Source: Alphaproteobacteria bacterium (GTDB taxonomy: Bacteria; Pseudomonadota; Alphaproteobacteria; Micropepsales; Micropepsaceae). Taken from it: a stretch of DNA of 35,473 bases. The position numbers and the translations under genes are program-made. The stretch is taken from positions 1 to 35,473 of the forward strand of contig JACCXK010000007.1 of the NCBI GenBank assembly GCA_013697055.1, given 5' to 3'. Positions 14,447 to 23,164 of this stretch are shown piece by piece (the first letter of the stretch is position 1; every line of letters begins with the position of its first letter). The notes below the pieces were generated by a model, which did not search any database, had not been told where the DNA came from, and worked only from the letters and a program-made list of their open reading frames with translations.

Positions 14447-16447
14447 ATGACCCAGAAACCCGCCAAACCTGCGATTTACCGACCGCGCAAAAAGACCCGC
14501 AGCGTCCAGAAGGCTGATGCCGCGCCGCCGCCACGCGCCCCCAAAGCCAAGGCGCGCGCCACCTGGCCCTATGTGCTGCTGATGCTGGGCGCCTGGGGCC
14601 TGATTTTGGGCGGCCTGTTTTTCTCGCATTTCCTGTCCAACCTGCCCGATGTCGGCAACCTGATGATCAGCGGGGCGTCGCAGGACATCACCATCCTGGA
14701 TGACCGTGGCCGCCTGATCGCACGGCGCGGACTGACGCAAGGCGCCATGGTGCGGGCCGAAGACCTGCCCAGCTACGTCCCAGGCGCTTTCATTGCGATT
14801 GAAGACCGCCGCTTCCGCTCTCACTTCGGTGTCGATCCCATTGGGTTGGGGCGCGCCGCCTTCCAGAACGCGATGACTGGTCATGTCGTCCAGGGCGGTT
14901 CTACCCTGACGCAGCAACTGGCCAAGAACCTGTTCCTGTCGCCCAACCGCACCTTTGAGCGCAAGATGCAGGAAGCCATGCTGGCGCTGTATCTGGAGCG
15001 CCGCTACACCAAGAACCAGATCCTGACCCTGTATCTCAACCGCGTCTATTTCGGCGCCGGCGTGTATGGCATCGAGGCGGCATCGCAGAAATTCTTCGGC
15101 AAGCATGCGAGCGAGCTGGGCCTGACGGAAGCCGCGATGATTGCCGGCAGCGTCAAGGCGCCCGCCCGCTACAATCCCCTGTCCGATATCGATGCCGGCC
15201 TGAAGCGCGCCCGGATCGTGCTGAAGGCCATGCAGGAAGCCGGTATCATCGATGAGAACACGCGCAGCCTGGCGGCGGCGACGCGGCCGCGCATCGTGCG
15301 CGCCAACGGCACGCCGGGCTCGGGCTGGTTCGCCGACTGGATCATGGCGCATCTGAATGATGTGGTGGGCCCGTCCGCTGAGCCGGTGATCGTGGAAACC
15401 AGTTTCGACCTGGAAACCCAGACCATGGCGGAACGCGCCGTGGCGAACGGGCTGGAAAGCGAAGGCGGAAAATTCAACGCCCATCAGGCGGCGCTGGTGG
15501 CGATGACGCCGGACGGCGCGGTGCGCGCCATGGTGGGCGGCCGGACCTATGGCGGTTCGGGCTTCAACCGCGCCACCGATGCGGTGCGCCAGCCGGGCAG
15601 CGCCTTCAAGCCCTTCGTCTATCTGACGGCGCTGGAACATGGCCACACCATCGATGAGACGGTGAATGACGGGCCGGTGAATATTCGCGGCTGGCAGCCC
15701 ACCGATTTTGAAGGCCATTTCAAAGGCCAGATGCCCCTGATCCAGGCCTTTGCGGAATCGTCGAACTCCGTCGCCGCCCAGCTCACCGCCGAAGTCGGGC
15801 CCAAGGAAGTGGCGCGCACGGCGCGGCGGCTGGGCATCGCTTCGCCGCTGGTGGAAGTCTCCTCGCTGGCGCTGGGCACCTCCGGCGTGACGCCGCTGGA
15901 ATTGACCGGCGCCTATGCGCCTTTCGCCAATGGCGGCAATGGTGTGGTTCCGTTCGGCGTGCTGCGGGTCAAGACCCGTTCCAAGGTATTGTATGAGCGC
16001 AAACCGTCCAGCCTGGGCGGGGTGATGAGCGCCCAGGATGACATGCAGATGACGCGGCTGATGAGCGAGGTCACCGCCACCGGCACCGGCAAGGCGGCGC
16101 GGCTGGATGAGCGGCCAGCGGCAGGGAAGACTGGCACCACCCAGGATTTCCGCGACGCCTGGTTTGTCGGCTTTACCGCGGACCTGGTGTGCGGCGTGTG
16201 GATCGGCAATGACGACAACAAGCCCATGATCAAGGCCACCGGCGGCACCCTGCCGGCGCGCATGTTCCATGCCTTCATGACGGATGCACAGCAGGGCTTG
16301 CCGGTGCGGCCGTTGACCGGCAGCGCGCTGATGGCCTCGGCCGAGCCGCCCGCAACAGAGCAGGCTGCAGCATCCACGCCAGCCGAAGAAAAAACCAAAC
16401 CGGATACCTTCCAGCGCCTGTTGAATGGTCTTTTCGGCGGGACTTAA
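14447..16447 (+). CDS. class A penicillin-binding protein (PBP1A family)
   Basis: Bifunctional peptidoglycan synthase, 666 residues. A Pro/Lys-rich cytoplasmic tail is followed by one transmembrane helix (about 41-62). The GT51 glycosyltransferase domain has catalytic Glu119 in [29 protein letters not shown] and the [15 protein letters not shown] block. The transpeptidase domain has SxxK at 385-388 (PGSAFKP), SxN at 438-440 (SSN) and KTG at 561-563 ([15 protein letters not shown]). The Ala/Pro/Glu-rich tail is likely disordered. GGAGG just upstream supports the start. Its stop shares the TTAA tetramer with the stop of the convergent YgjP-like gene. Confidence 0.96.
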   Translation: MTQKPAKPAIYRPRKKTRSVQKADAAPPPRAPKAKARATWPYVLLMLGAWGLILGGLFFSHFLSNLPDVGNLMISGASQDITILDDRGRLIARRGLTQGAMVRAEDLPSYVPGAFIAIEDRRFRSHFGVDPIGLGRAAFQNAMTGHVVQGGSTLTQQLAKNLFLSPNRTFERKMQEAMLALYLERRYTKNQILTLYLNRVYFGAGVYGIEAASQKFFGKHASELGLTEAAMIAGSVKAPARYNPLSDIDAGLKRARIVLKAMQEAGIIDENTRSLAAATRPRIVRANGTPGSGWFADWIMAHLNDVVGPSAEPVIVETSFDLETQTMAERAVANGLESEGGKFNAHQAALVAMTPDGAVRAMVGGRTYGGSGFNRATDAVRQPGSAFKPFVYLTALEHGHTIDETVNDGPVNIRGWQPTDFEGHFKGQMPLIQAFAESSNSVAAQLTAEVGPKEVARTARRLGIASPLVEVSSLALGTSGVTPLELTGAYAPFANGGNGVVPFGVLRVKTRSKVLYERKPSSLGGVMSAQDDMQMTRLMSEVTATGTGKAARLDERPAAGKTGTTQDFRDAWFVGFTADLVCGVWIGNDDNKPMIKATGGTLPARMFHAFMTDAQQGLPVRPLTGSALMASAEPPATEQAAASTPAEEKTKPDTFQRLLNGLFGGT

Positions 16448-17169
16448 GTCTTTACAGCGTAACGCTGTAGCTCACGGCCATGTTGCTTGAGCCAGGCCTG
16501 CGGCGCCTGGAAGTCTGCGACCAAAATTTTCACATGCGCCCAGAAGCGTGCGCTGTGATTCATTTCGCGCAAATGCGCGACCTCATGCGCCACCACATAA
16601 TCCAGCACGAAGGCGGGCGCCAGAATCAGCCGCCAGGAAAAGGACAGCGAGCGGCCCGAGGAACAGGAGCCCCAGCGGCTGGCGGTGTCGCGCACCGTGA
16701 TGCGCGACGGCTTGGCGTTCAGCCGAGGCGCATGTTCCAGCACCCGTGCTTCCAGTGCCGCGCGCGCTTCCTTTTTCAGGAAATCCAGCACCCGGCGCGA
16801 GGCATGCGCTTCACGACCGCGCACCCAGATCACGCCGTCCGCCGCCCAAACCGGCGCGGGCCCCTTGGCCGCGGCGCGAATCTCATGCGGCACGCCCTGG
16901 AATGGAATCACGGTCCCGGCAGCCAGAAACGCCGGCCCCGGCGCCTTGGCGAGTTGGCCCGCGATCCAGTCCTTTTCGCCGCGCGCGAAATCCAGCGCGT
17001 GCGCCAGGCCGCGACGTGACGGCGCTGTAACACTGACTTCGCCGGTGGCGGGATTGACCTTGACGATCATGCGCCGGGCGCGCGGATTGAGGCGAAGGCG
17101 TACTTCCAGCAGCCGGCCATCAATCTTCAAAGATTCATGACGGGGAACAGGCTTTTTGCGAAACAACAC
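16444..17169 (-). CDS. YgjP-type zinc metalloprotein (M48-like / DUF45)
   Basis: A 241-residue protein of the YgjP/SprT-like family. The zinc site is [19 protein letters not shown] (His195, Glu196, His199, His205). The family signature [25 protein letters not shown] precedes it. Members are annotated as metal-dependent hydrolases, and E. coli YgjP has been described as a UTP pyrophosphatase; activity here is not known. The frame is open far upstream, but family similarity starts near [15 protein letters not shown], so I choose GTG 17169 (TTG 17166 also possible). It is divergent from dsbB with 78 nt between. Confidence 0.85.
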   Translation of the reverse strand: MLFRKKPVPRHESLKIDGRLLEVRLRLNPRARRMIVKVNPATGEVSVTAPSRRGLAHALDFARGEKDWIAGQLAKAPGPAFLAAGTVIPFQGVPHEIRAAAKGPAPVWAADGVIWVRGREAHASRRVLDFLKKEARAALEARVLEHAPRLNAKPSRITVRDTASRWGSCSSGRSLSFSWRLILAPAFVLDYVVAHEVAHLREMNHSARFWAHVKILVADFQAPQAWLKQHGRELQRYAVKT

Positions 17170-17247
17170 GTGGGTTTGCCTGTGGCTTGCAGATCGGCGA
17201 TATTTGTACTCCGTTTCGCAACTGGATCGAAAGCGAATTCGCCTGTC

Positions 17248-17844
17248 ATGATGCGTGATGAACAGATTGCCGGATTGGTGGGCGCGGGCGCGCTTGCATT
17301 GATTCTGGGCGCGCTTGGTTTCCAGTATCTTCAGCATCTTCCGCCTTGTGAAATGTGTCATTGGCAGCGCTGGCCGCATATCGCCGCCGCCGCGCTCGGC
17401 CTGATCGGCGTGGCGCGCAATGACAAGCTGGCAATCGGCACCATCGCGCTGGGCGCATTGGTCGCGCTGGCGGCTGCGTCGCAGTGGGACCTGCTGGCTG
17501 GGTGGCAACCCAAGGTGCTGATACTGATCATCGGCGCGGCGCTGGCGGCTGCGTTGTGGAAAAAGGATGCACGCGTGTTGATGATGATCGTCATCGCGCT
17601 GGTGGCGATTTCCGGCCTGATCGGCGCCTACCAGACGGGCATGCAGTATCACCTGCTGCCGGGTCCGCAGGGCTGCACCGCGCCGCGCTATGTGCTGGGC
17701 TCGGGCGCCGCGCCGCCGCCGATACGCTGTGACATCGCGACCTGGTTCCTGTTCGGCCTGGCGCTGCCGGCCTATAATGCGATCTTCTCGTTCCTGATCG
17801 CCGGAACCGGCGCTTTTCTTCTGGGCCGCAAACATGCCGCGTAA
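17248..17844 (+). CDS. dsbB: disulfide bond formation protein B
   Basis: Inner-membrane enzyme that reoxidises DsbA and passes electrons to ubiquinone. The 198-residue protein has several hydrophobic helices, the first Cys pair Cys34-Cys37 (LPPCEMCHWQRWPH, with the Arg thought to contact quinone) and the second pair Cys143 and Cys161 in the second periplasmic loop (GPQGCTAP, PIRCDIATW). ATG 17248 is followed at once by another ATG; upstream codons are open but have no family similarity. Its last 11 nt overlap coq7, a quinone-synthesis gene, a fitting partnership. Confidence 0.93.
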   Translation: MMRDEQIAGLVGAGALALILGALGFQYLQHLPPCEMCHWQRWPHIAAAALGLIGVARNDKLAIGTIALGALVALAAASQWDLLAGWQPKVLILIIGAALAAALWKKDARVLMMIVIALVAISGLIGAYQTGMQYHLLPGPQGCTAPRYVLGSGAAPPPIRCDIATWFLFGLALPAYNAIFSFLIAGTGAFLLGRKHAA

Positions 17845-18403
17845 AGCCTTTACTAGAAAAGATCGGCCGCCCGCGCCCGGCTCCGCCGCCGATATCGAAT
17901 CCATGATCCGGGTGGATCATGCCGGCGAATATGGCGCGGTGCGTATCTATGAAGGCCAGCTTGCCGTGCTGCGCCGGCGCAAGGGCGCCGAAGCCAGCGT
18001 CGAAACCATCACCCACATGGCCGAGCAGGAACAGCGGCATCTCAAGGCTTTTGACAAGCTGGTGAATGAACGCAAGGTGCGGCCCACCGCGCTGGAGCCG
18101 GTGTGGCGCATCGCCGGCTTTGCGCTTGGCGCTGCCACCGCTGCTTTGGGCGAGAAGGCCGCCTTTGCCTGCACCGCCGCGGTCGAAGAAGTGATCGATG
18201 AACATTACGCCGCCCAGATCGCGGCGCTGGAAGACAAGGATCCGGCGCTGAAATCGGCGGTAGAGGATTTCCGCGCCGACGAAGCCGCCCATCGCGACAC
18301 CGCCATCGCCCAAGGCGCCGAACAGGCGCCGGGCTACAAGCTGTTGAGTGAAACGATCAAGGCTGGTTGCCGGATTGCGATTAAATTGTCCGAGCGGATT
18401 TAA
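17834..18403 (+). CDS. coq7: demethoxyubiquinone hydroxylase Coq7
   Basis: Di-iron monooxygenase catalysing the last hydroxylation in ubiquinone synthesis. The 189-residue protein has the ferritin-like four-helix pattern with iron ligands in IRVDHAGEYGAVRIYEGQL, MAEQEQRHLKAFDKL, AAVEEVIDEHYAAQ and VEDFRADEAAHRDTA. The family ending LSETIKAGCRIAIKLSERI is intact. It starts inside the dsbB 3' end (11-nt overlap). A 151-bp palindromic repeat lies directly downstream. Confidence 0.97.
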   Translation: MPRKAFTRKDRPPAPGSAADIESMIRVDHAGEYGAVRIYEGQLAVLRRRKGAEASVETITHMAEQEQRHLKAFDKLVNERKVRPTALEPVWRIAGFALGAATAALGEKAAFACTAAVEEVIDEHYAAQIAALEDKDPALKSAVEDFRADEAAHRDTAIAQGAEQAPGYKLLSETIKAGCRIAIKLSERI

Positions 18404-18409
18404 ACGTCC

Positions 18410-18560
18410 CTGTCATCCCCGGCGAGCGATGCGAAGCATCGCGAGGGAAGGGGATCCAGGTGTTCGAGACCGTCACGGTGGCAGCCGCCTGGGTCGTTTG
18501 TACGCTGTCGCTACAAACTCCCTCATGCTCGCTATCGCTCGCATTCGCCGGGGATGACAG
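18410..18560. repeat. 151-bp palindromic element with 16-bp terminal inverted repeats
   Basis: CTGTCATCCCCGGCGA (18410-18425) is matched by its exact reverse complement at 18545-18560. Inside are a 7-bp hairpin GCGATGC-GAA-GCATCGC (18426-18442), an inverted repeat GTTTGTA / TACAAAC (18496-18518) and GCTCGC repeats. The TCATCCCCGG ... GGGGATCCAG wording resembles dispersed intergenic repeats common in alphaproteobacteria. No transposase frame and no clear target-site duplication is seen, so it is MITE-like or a REP-type element. It fills the gap between convergent coq7 and the HNH gene and could act as a bidirectional terminator. Confidence 0.75.
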
Positions 18561-18565
18561 TGAGG

Positions 18566-19135
18566 CTATGGCTCCAGTTCCGAATCCCAGTACAAATAAT
18601 CCGCCCAGCTATCATGCAGATAGTTCGGCGGAAACTTGCGGCCATGTTCGCGCAGTTCGATCACCGTCGGCTGGTGCGGCCGGATGCGCGGATGCATCCG
18701 AGCCTGGCTCGGCATCCGCCCGCCCTTGGTGAGATTGCAGGGGCTGCAGGCAGTGACGACATTTTCCCAGGTGGTGCGCCCGCCCTTGCTGCGCGGGATC
18801 ACGTGGTCAAACGTCAGGTCCTTGGGATCGCCGCAATACTGGCATTCGAACTGGTCGCGCAGGAAAACATTGAACCGGGTGAAGGCGGGACGGCGCGCGG
18901 GCCGGATATAGGTCTTGAGCGACACCACCGACGGCAGCTTCATCTCAAAACGCGCCGAGCGCACCACCCGGTCATATTCTTCCAAGATGGTCACCCGTTC
19001 CAGGAACACCGCCTTGATGGTGTCCTGCCAGGACCAGAGCGACAGCGGATAATAGCTGAGGGGCCGATGATCTGCGTTGAGCACCAGCGCCGGGCAATGG
19101 CTGGACGCCCTTGGAATGACAGCTGGTGCTAGCAC
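18566..19135 (-). CDS. HNH endonuclease
   Basis: A 189-residue HNH nuclease of a type widespread in alphaproteobacteria. The N-terminal CPALVLNADHRPLSYYPLSLWSWQDTIKAVF is characteristic. The zinc-ribbon HNH core has Cys98-x2-Cys101 (CQYCGDPKDL), Asp110-His111 (TFDHVIPRSKGG), the Asn in TWENVVTAC and Cys130-x2-Cys133 (CSPCNLTKGG). Function is unknown; it is chromosomal and not part of a visible mobile element. The start is GTG 19135, giving a short lead before the conserved part; the exact start is uncertain. Confidence 0.9.
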   Translation of the reverse strand: MLAPAVIPRASSHCPALVLNADHRPLSYYPLSLWSWQDTIKAVFLERVTILEEYDRVVRSARFEMKLPSVVSLKTYIRPARRPAFTRFNVFLRDQFECQYCGDPKDLTFDHVIPRSKGGRTTWENVVTACSPCNLTKGGRMPSQARMHPRIRPHQPTVIELREHGRKFPPNYLHDSWADYLYWDSELEP

Positions 19136-19221
19136 GGACCAGATCCTGTGAAAGCAGTTCCCCTTTCAGACCCCGACTCTAGGGCCAAGCCCCGAATGTC
19201 CTCAAGAGGCTAGCCGATTCG

Positions 19222-19899
19222 TCATGACGGTTTGAGGACGCAATGGCCCGGCCCAGTGCTTTTCAACAACCCGCGGAACGCCAGGTCCAGGAAATGCCCG
19301 GCGATGCCCAGCCCTTCGGGATCGATGCCATGGCCCATGCCACGCGCCAGGTGCCACTGCACCTTCGCCCCCGCCGCGCCGAGTTGGGTGGCGGCCAGGA
19401 ACATGGCCTGGGGCGGGATCACCTGGTCACTGTCGCCATGGGTCAGGAGAATGGGCGGGATGTCTGCATCCGGCGGCAACCCGGCCAGCAGGCCTGAAAA
19501 TCCCACAATGGCCGCCGGCCGCACCTTGCGCCGCAGGCCGACATGCAGGGACAGCATGGTGCCTTGGGAAAATCCCACCAGCGCCAGATTCTCCGGCGGC
19601 AGGTTCAGCCGCGCCAGTTCGCCGTCCAGATATTCGTCCAGCTGGGGACCGGCCACCTCGACACCTTTCTGCATTTCATGCGGGTCGATGCGCGAGATGG
19701 GAAACCATTGATAGCCGGGGCTGCCCGGAACGCGCGTGGGCGCATTGGGCGCCGCAAAGGCGACGCTGGGAAGTAAGCCCTGCCAGTGATTGGCCAGCCC
19801 CAGCAGGTCCTGCCCGTCGGCGCCATAGCCATGCACCAGCACCACCAGATGGGTAGCAGGGCCGCGCACAGGCGCAAGGGTCGGTCCAGAAAGTGGCAT
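19222..19899 (-). CDS. carboxylesterase / phospholipase family hydrolase
   Basis: A 225-residue alpha/beta hydrolase of the acyl-protein-thioesterase-like group (YpfH-type). The oxyanion loop is VLVHGYGADGQDLLGL, the nucleophile Ser111 is in LVGFSQGTMLSLHVGL, Asp158 is in THGDSDQVIP, and His190 is in ARGMGHGIDPEGL. Probably cytoplasmic: no signal peptide. It is divergent from gluQ across 83 nt. Confidence 0.9.
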   Translation of the reverse strand: MPLSGPTLAPVRGPATHLVVLVHGYGADGQDLLGLANHWQGLLPSVAFAAPNAPTRVPGSPGYQWFPISRIDPHEMQKGVEVAGPQLDEYLDGELARLNLPPENLALVGFSQGTMLSLHVGLRRKVRPAAIVGFSGLLAGLPPDADIPPILLTHGDSDQVIPPQAMFLAATQLGAAGAKVQWHLARGMGHGIDPEGLGIAGHFLDLAFRGLLKSTGPGHCVLKPS

Positions 19900-19982
19900 C
19901 GGTGTTTCTTTGCGTTAGACTTCGGAGCGACCGGCGACCCGAGCGAAGCGAGGGCCCGTCCGGCGCGACCATAGTAGAAGCG

Positions 19983-20828
19983 ATGATTGTCACAAGGTTC
20001 GCACCCAGTCCAACCGGGCTTTTGCATCTGGGCCATGCCTATGCCGCCATCACCGCTCATGAGAGCGGTGATGATTTTTTGCTGCGGATCGAGGATATCG
20101 ACAAGGGCCGCAGCCGCGACGCCTTCATCCTGGCGATTTTCTATGACCTGAAATGGCTGGGCCTTTCCTGGGACGAGCCCACCATGCGCCAGTCCACCCG
20201 CATGGGCGCCTATGCCGAGGCGCTGGTGAACCTGAAGGCGCGCGGGCTGGTCTATCCCTGTTTTTGCACCCGTGCCGATATCGCCGCCGAAATCGCCCGC
20301 GCCGGCGAGGCGCAACACTTTGATGCTTTGGGCCCTTCGGGCCCGGGGCCGGATGGACCATTATACCCAGGGACCTGCCGCGCCTGCTCGCGGGATGAAG
20401 GTCTGTCGCGCATGGCGGCGGGCGAAAGCTATGCCCTGCGGCTGGATGTGGCCCGCGCCGCGGCGCTGGTGGGGCCACTGACCTTCACGGAACGGGGCCT
20501 GCTCCATGCGGTGGACCCGTTGCGTTTCGGCGACATCGTGATCGCGCGCAAGGACATGCCCACCTCCTATCATCTGGCGGTTGTGGTGGATGACGCCCAC
20601 CAGCAGGTCAGCCTGGTGACGCGCGGCGAGGATCTGCTGGCGGCCACCCATATCCAGCGGCTGTTGCAGGCGCTGCTGAAATTGCCCGAACTCATTTATG
20701 CCCATCACCCGCTGGTGCTGGATGAAAACGGCAAGAAATTCTCCAAGCGCGACGGCGCCGTCAGCCTGGAGAGCCTGCGCGAGGCGGGCGCGACACCGGC
20801 GGATATCCGGGCGCGGATCGGTCTGTAA
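19983..20828 (+). CDS. gluQ: glutamyl-Q tRNA(Asp) synthetase
   Basis: Attaches glutamate to queuosine in tRNA-Asp. The 281-residue protein is a truncated GluRS without anticodon-binding domain: HIGH motif TRFAPSPTGLLHLGHAYAA, LRIEDIDKGRSRD, zinc-type cysteines in YPCFCTRAD and GTCRACS, and KMSKS-like KKFSKRDGAVSL. ATG 19983 is chosen by family start; the frame is open to 19893, but that stretch reads through a GAGCGAAGCGAG repeat-like motif and lacks similarity. The 3' end overlaps the convergent membrane gene by 68 nt. Confidence 0.93.
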   Translation: MIVTRFAPSPTGLLHLGHAYAAITAHESGDDFLLRIEDIDKGRSRDAFILAIFYDLKWLGLSWDEPTMRQSTRMGAYAEALVNLKARGLVYPCFCTRADIAAEIARAGEAQHFDALGPSGPGPDGPLYPGTCRACSRDEGLSRMAAGESYALRLDVARAAALVGPLTFTERGLLHAVDPLRFGDIVIARKDMPTSYHLAVVVDDAHQQVSLVTRGEDLLAATHIQRLLQALLKLPELIYAHHPLVLDENGKKFSKRDGAVSLESLREAGATPADIRARIGL

Positions 20829-21890
20829 CCATCTGCTCCAGCAGCGGCCAGGCCATCGCCATGCCGAAGCCCAGCTTGAGCAGGCCGTCCCCCATCGCGA
20901 CCGCCGCCAACGGCAGATGCGCCGCCACTCCAAAGCCCAGCCAGGCAAGAACCGCGATGCCCAACACCAGCATCAGGCGCCCATGCGACCAGCGCATCAG
21001 CAGGAAATGCGCGCCGACGATCGTCAGCGAAGTTTCCCAGGCCGCGGCGCGGCTCATGGATGCGAAGATGCCGCTGGATCCCAGCACATTGAAAAGCGCA
21101 AATTCCAAGGCCACGGCAATGGTCATCACCCGCCCCTGGACCAGCGAGGACGCCCCCCAGCGCTGCGCGACGTCACCCGCCACGCGCCGCGCCAGCGCGA
21201 TACCGGCAACAAACCCGGCAAGCAGGCCCCAGCCTATCGTGCCGCGCCCTGACAGGACGCCTGCAAGGATTCCCGCGCCCACACAGGCGATGAACACGCC
21301 GCCGCCATAGCGCAGGGGATATCCGATGGTGAAAGCCGGTGGCCGGCGGCGGCCATAGACCTTGAGGGCAAACCACAGCGCACAGGCGACCCAGGCGATC
21401 AGCCCTGCCAACTGCGCCTGCCGTACCAGCATGGTGCCCAGCGTGGTGACGGCATGAGGTGAAAGCGCCAGGGCGGCGGCGCGCAACACGGCCACGCGCG
21501 CGAACAGTTCGTTGATCAGCGCGGAGACCAGCAGGTAATAGCTGAAGAGCATGGACTGGGCATGGACATGCGCCCAGGCCAAGTGACGCTGTTGGCGCGG
21601 CGCGCTGAACAAGGCCAGTGCGACAGCGGCCAGCGCCAGCAACGATCCCCAATGAAAGAAGCCGAAGATGTGCGGGCCGGCTTGGCATGCGGACCCGGGA
21701 TGAAGTCGAACCGGTAGATGGCCATCACCAGCAGGCTCTGGACCACCATGGCCGCGGCATACCACCAGCCCCACAACCGGTGACGCGGCGTGCCCTTGCG
21801 GCCGGCCAGCACATAAGCACCGGTGAAAATCGCCATCACGCAGGCAAAGCTGTGCACCCAGCCCAGCAAGGATATGCCGGTCAGCAACAT
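20761..21890 (-). pseudogene. DUF2306-like integral membrane protein, frameshifted
   Basis: Two overlapping frames together make one membrane protein. The first (ATG 21890) encodes MLLTGISLLGWVHSFACVMA through RLWGWWYAAAMVVQSLLVMAIYRFDFIPGPH. From about 21675-21700 similarity continues in another frame with PHIFGFFHWGSLLALAAVAL, HVHAQSMLFSYYLLVSALIN and about seven more hydrophobic helices to the stop at 20761. The change equals a one-base deletion (or two extra bases). The N-terminal part resembles DUF2306; the C-terminal half is unrecognised. It may be a true pseudogene or a sequencing error near GGCCCG. It lies 21 nt behind the wHTH regulator, probably in its operon. Confidence 0.65.
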
Positions 21891-21911
21891 GGTCGGTCCT
21901 TTCGTTAAACC

Positions 21912-22211
21912 TCAGCCGCTTTGGCCGTCGATCAAATCCCGCAGATAAGCGACATAATCCTCAAAGGCGCGGCGGCCCTGCTTGCTCAGCCGGACGCGGG
22001 TGCGCGGCCGGTTGTCGGCGAAATCCTTTTCCACCGTCACATAGCCCGCCTGCTCCAGGGTCTGGATATGGGCGCCGAGATTGCCCTCGGTCGCATCGAC
22101 GATCTTGCGCAGACGCACGAACTCGATCTGTTCGGTCGGTGGCAGCGCTTTCAGCGCCGCCATGATCTTCAAGCGTACGGGCTGATGAATAACGGCATCC
22201 AGTTCGCCCAT
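21912..22211 (-). CDS. winged-helix transcriptional regulator
   Basis: A 99-residue MarR/ArsR-like DNA-binding protein. MGELDAVIHQPVRLKIMAAL starts the domain; IVDATEGNLGAHIQTLEQAGYVTVEKDF is the recognition region and NRPRTRVRLSKQGRRAFEDYVAYL the wing and C-terminal helix. This small wHTH type often represses its own operon. Its ATG overlaps the stop of the upstream membrane protein by one base (TGATG). A 12-nt palindrome in the operon promoter (22789-22800) is the likely operator; that link is inference. Confidence 0.88.
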   Translation of the reverse strand: MGELDAVIHQPVRLKIMAALKALPPTEQIEFVRLRKIVDATEGNLGAHIQTLEQAGYVTVEKDFADNRPRTRVRLSKQGRRAFEDYVAYLRDLIDGQSG

Positions 22212-22771
22212 CACACCCGCCGGAACCAGAGGCCGGCCATGATCAAAGCGCCGCCGCCGACAAAACCTTCCCACAGCAGGAAATGCTGCGGCAGATAGAA
22301 AAAGCCGCCCAGGGTGAGCGCCGCCACCGCCACGCCCGCCATGATAAAGCGCGGACCCGCCCAAAGGCCGGTCAGCACATAGCCCAGCGCCACCACGAGC
22401 GGGGGAAAGGCGCCTTGCTGCAGCGGATTGACGGGACCCATCACGGCATAGGTCGCGCCGAAAAAGCACCAGATCGCGACGAATGCGATGGAATAACGCC
22501 AGTTGGCGCGCGGACCCAGACGCGCGGGATCAGCGTCACGGCCAATCGCCATGGAGACGCCCAGCGCGATCAGCAAAAGCCCCACCCACAGCCAGCCTGC
22601 GAAGCGCGGTGCCAGGTCGCTGCCACCATATCCGACAATCCACATGATGCCCCACATCAGCAGATACGGCGCCGCACGTTGATACCGGTAGACAGCGGCG
22701 CTGCGCTTTTCGGTCGTGCCTGCTTCTTTCAAGGCCAGCGCGGCCTGCTCGGGCGTGAGGGGCGTTTCCAT
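22211..22771 (-). CDS. multi-pass membrane protein, first gene of the regulator operon
   Basis: A 186-residue protein with about five hydrophobic helices (APYLLMWGIMWIVGYGGSDL, AGWLWVGLLLIALGVSM, SIAFVAIWCFFGATYAVMG, FPPLVVALGYVLTGLWAG, FIMAGVAVAALTLGGFFYL) after a polar N-terminus with EQAALALKEAGTTEKRSAAV. I do not recognise a named family; similar proteins are often found beside this wHTH type. Its predicted transcription start is at or next to the ATG, and no Shine-Dalgarno is present, so the message is probably leaderless. Confidence 0.75.
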   Translation of the reverse strand: METPLTPEQAALALKEAGTTEKRSAAVYRYQRAAPYLLMWGIMWIVGYGGSDLAPRFAGWLWVGLLLIALGVSMAIGRDADPARLGPRANWRYSIAFVAIWCFFGATYAVMGPVNPLQQGAFPPLVVALGYVLTGLWAGPRFIMAGVAVAALTLGGFFYLPQHFLLWEGFVGGGALIMAGLWFRRV

Positions 22772-22775
22772 GCGT

Positions 22776-22806
22776 GTACTCTATGCAACAGAGTACTCTG
22801 AGTCAA
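22776..22806 (-). promoter_or_regulatory. promoter with embedded 12-nt operator, leaderless
   Basis: On the minus strand TTGACT (22806-22801), 17 nt, TAGAGT (22783-22778), then six bases to the ATG at 22771. The spacer contains the perfect palindrome CAGAGTACTCTG (22789-22800), and a half-site AGAGTAC (22782-22776) recurs at the -10. A bound dimer would cover the polymerase site. The wHTH protein two genes on is the natural candidate repressor. Confidence 0.6.
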
Positions 22807-22846
22807 CAGGTTTCGGAGGCCGGGCAGGCATGCTAATCCGCAGCCC

Positions 22847-23164
22847 ATGTCTGAAGGCCTCGACAAACTGTTCGCCACCATTGCCGCCCGCAAAGACGCG
22901 GACCCCGGCCAGTCCTACACCGCCAAGCTGCTGGCGGCGGGTGTGGAGAAGTGCGCCAAGAAATTCGGCGAGGAAGCCACCGAGACGGTGATAGCCGCGA
23001 TCAGCCGCGACAAGACCGAGCTGGCCAAGGAATCCGCCGACGTGCTGTATCACCTGGCGGTGCTGTGGGCGGCCAGCGGCATCACCCCGGAAGACGTCTA
23101 TAAGGTTCTGAAAGAACGCGAAGCGATGTCGGGGCTTGAAGAAAAGACCAGCCGCAAGAGCTAG
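22847..23164 (+). CDS. hisE: phosphoribosyl-ATP pyrophosphatase
   Basis: Second step of histidine synthesis, hydrolysing PR-ATP to PR-AMP. The 105-residue all-alpha NTP-PPase-fold protein has LLAAGVEKCAKKFGEEATETVIAA with the metal-binding Glu cluster and LAKESADVLYHLAVLWAASGI. It is encoded on its own, away from hisF in this window. The stop shares the CTAG tetramer with the stop of the convergent HTH gene. Confidence 0.95.
   Translation: MSEGLDKLFATIAARKDADPGQSYTAKLLAAGVEKCAKKFGEEATETVIAAISRDKTELAKESADVLYHLAVLWAASGITPEDVYKVLKEREAMSGLEEKTSRKS

Noticed and set aside
14399..16270. 623-codon open frame on the - strand opposite the PBP gene
   Set aside because: Antisense shadow of the class A PBP, whose motifs are all intact; no recognisable domain in the shadow.
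19918..19975. GAGCGAAGCGAG-containing stretch upstream of gluQ as another copy of the structured repeats
   Set aside because: It resembles words in dispersed alphaproteobacterial repeats, but no stem longer than a few base pairs and no match to the 29-nt block could be found.
21670..21705. Programmed -1 ribosomal frameshift in the DUF2306-like gene
   Set aside because: No slippery heptamer of the X XXY YYZ type and no adjacent stable structure is visible; a simple one-base loss or read error is more likely.
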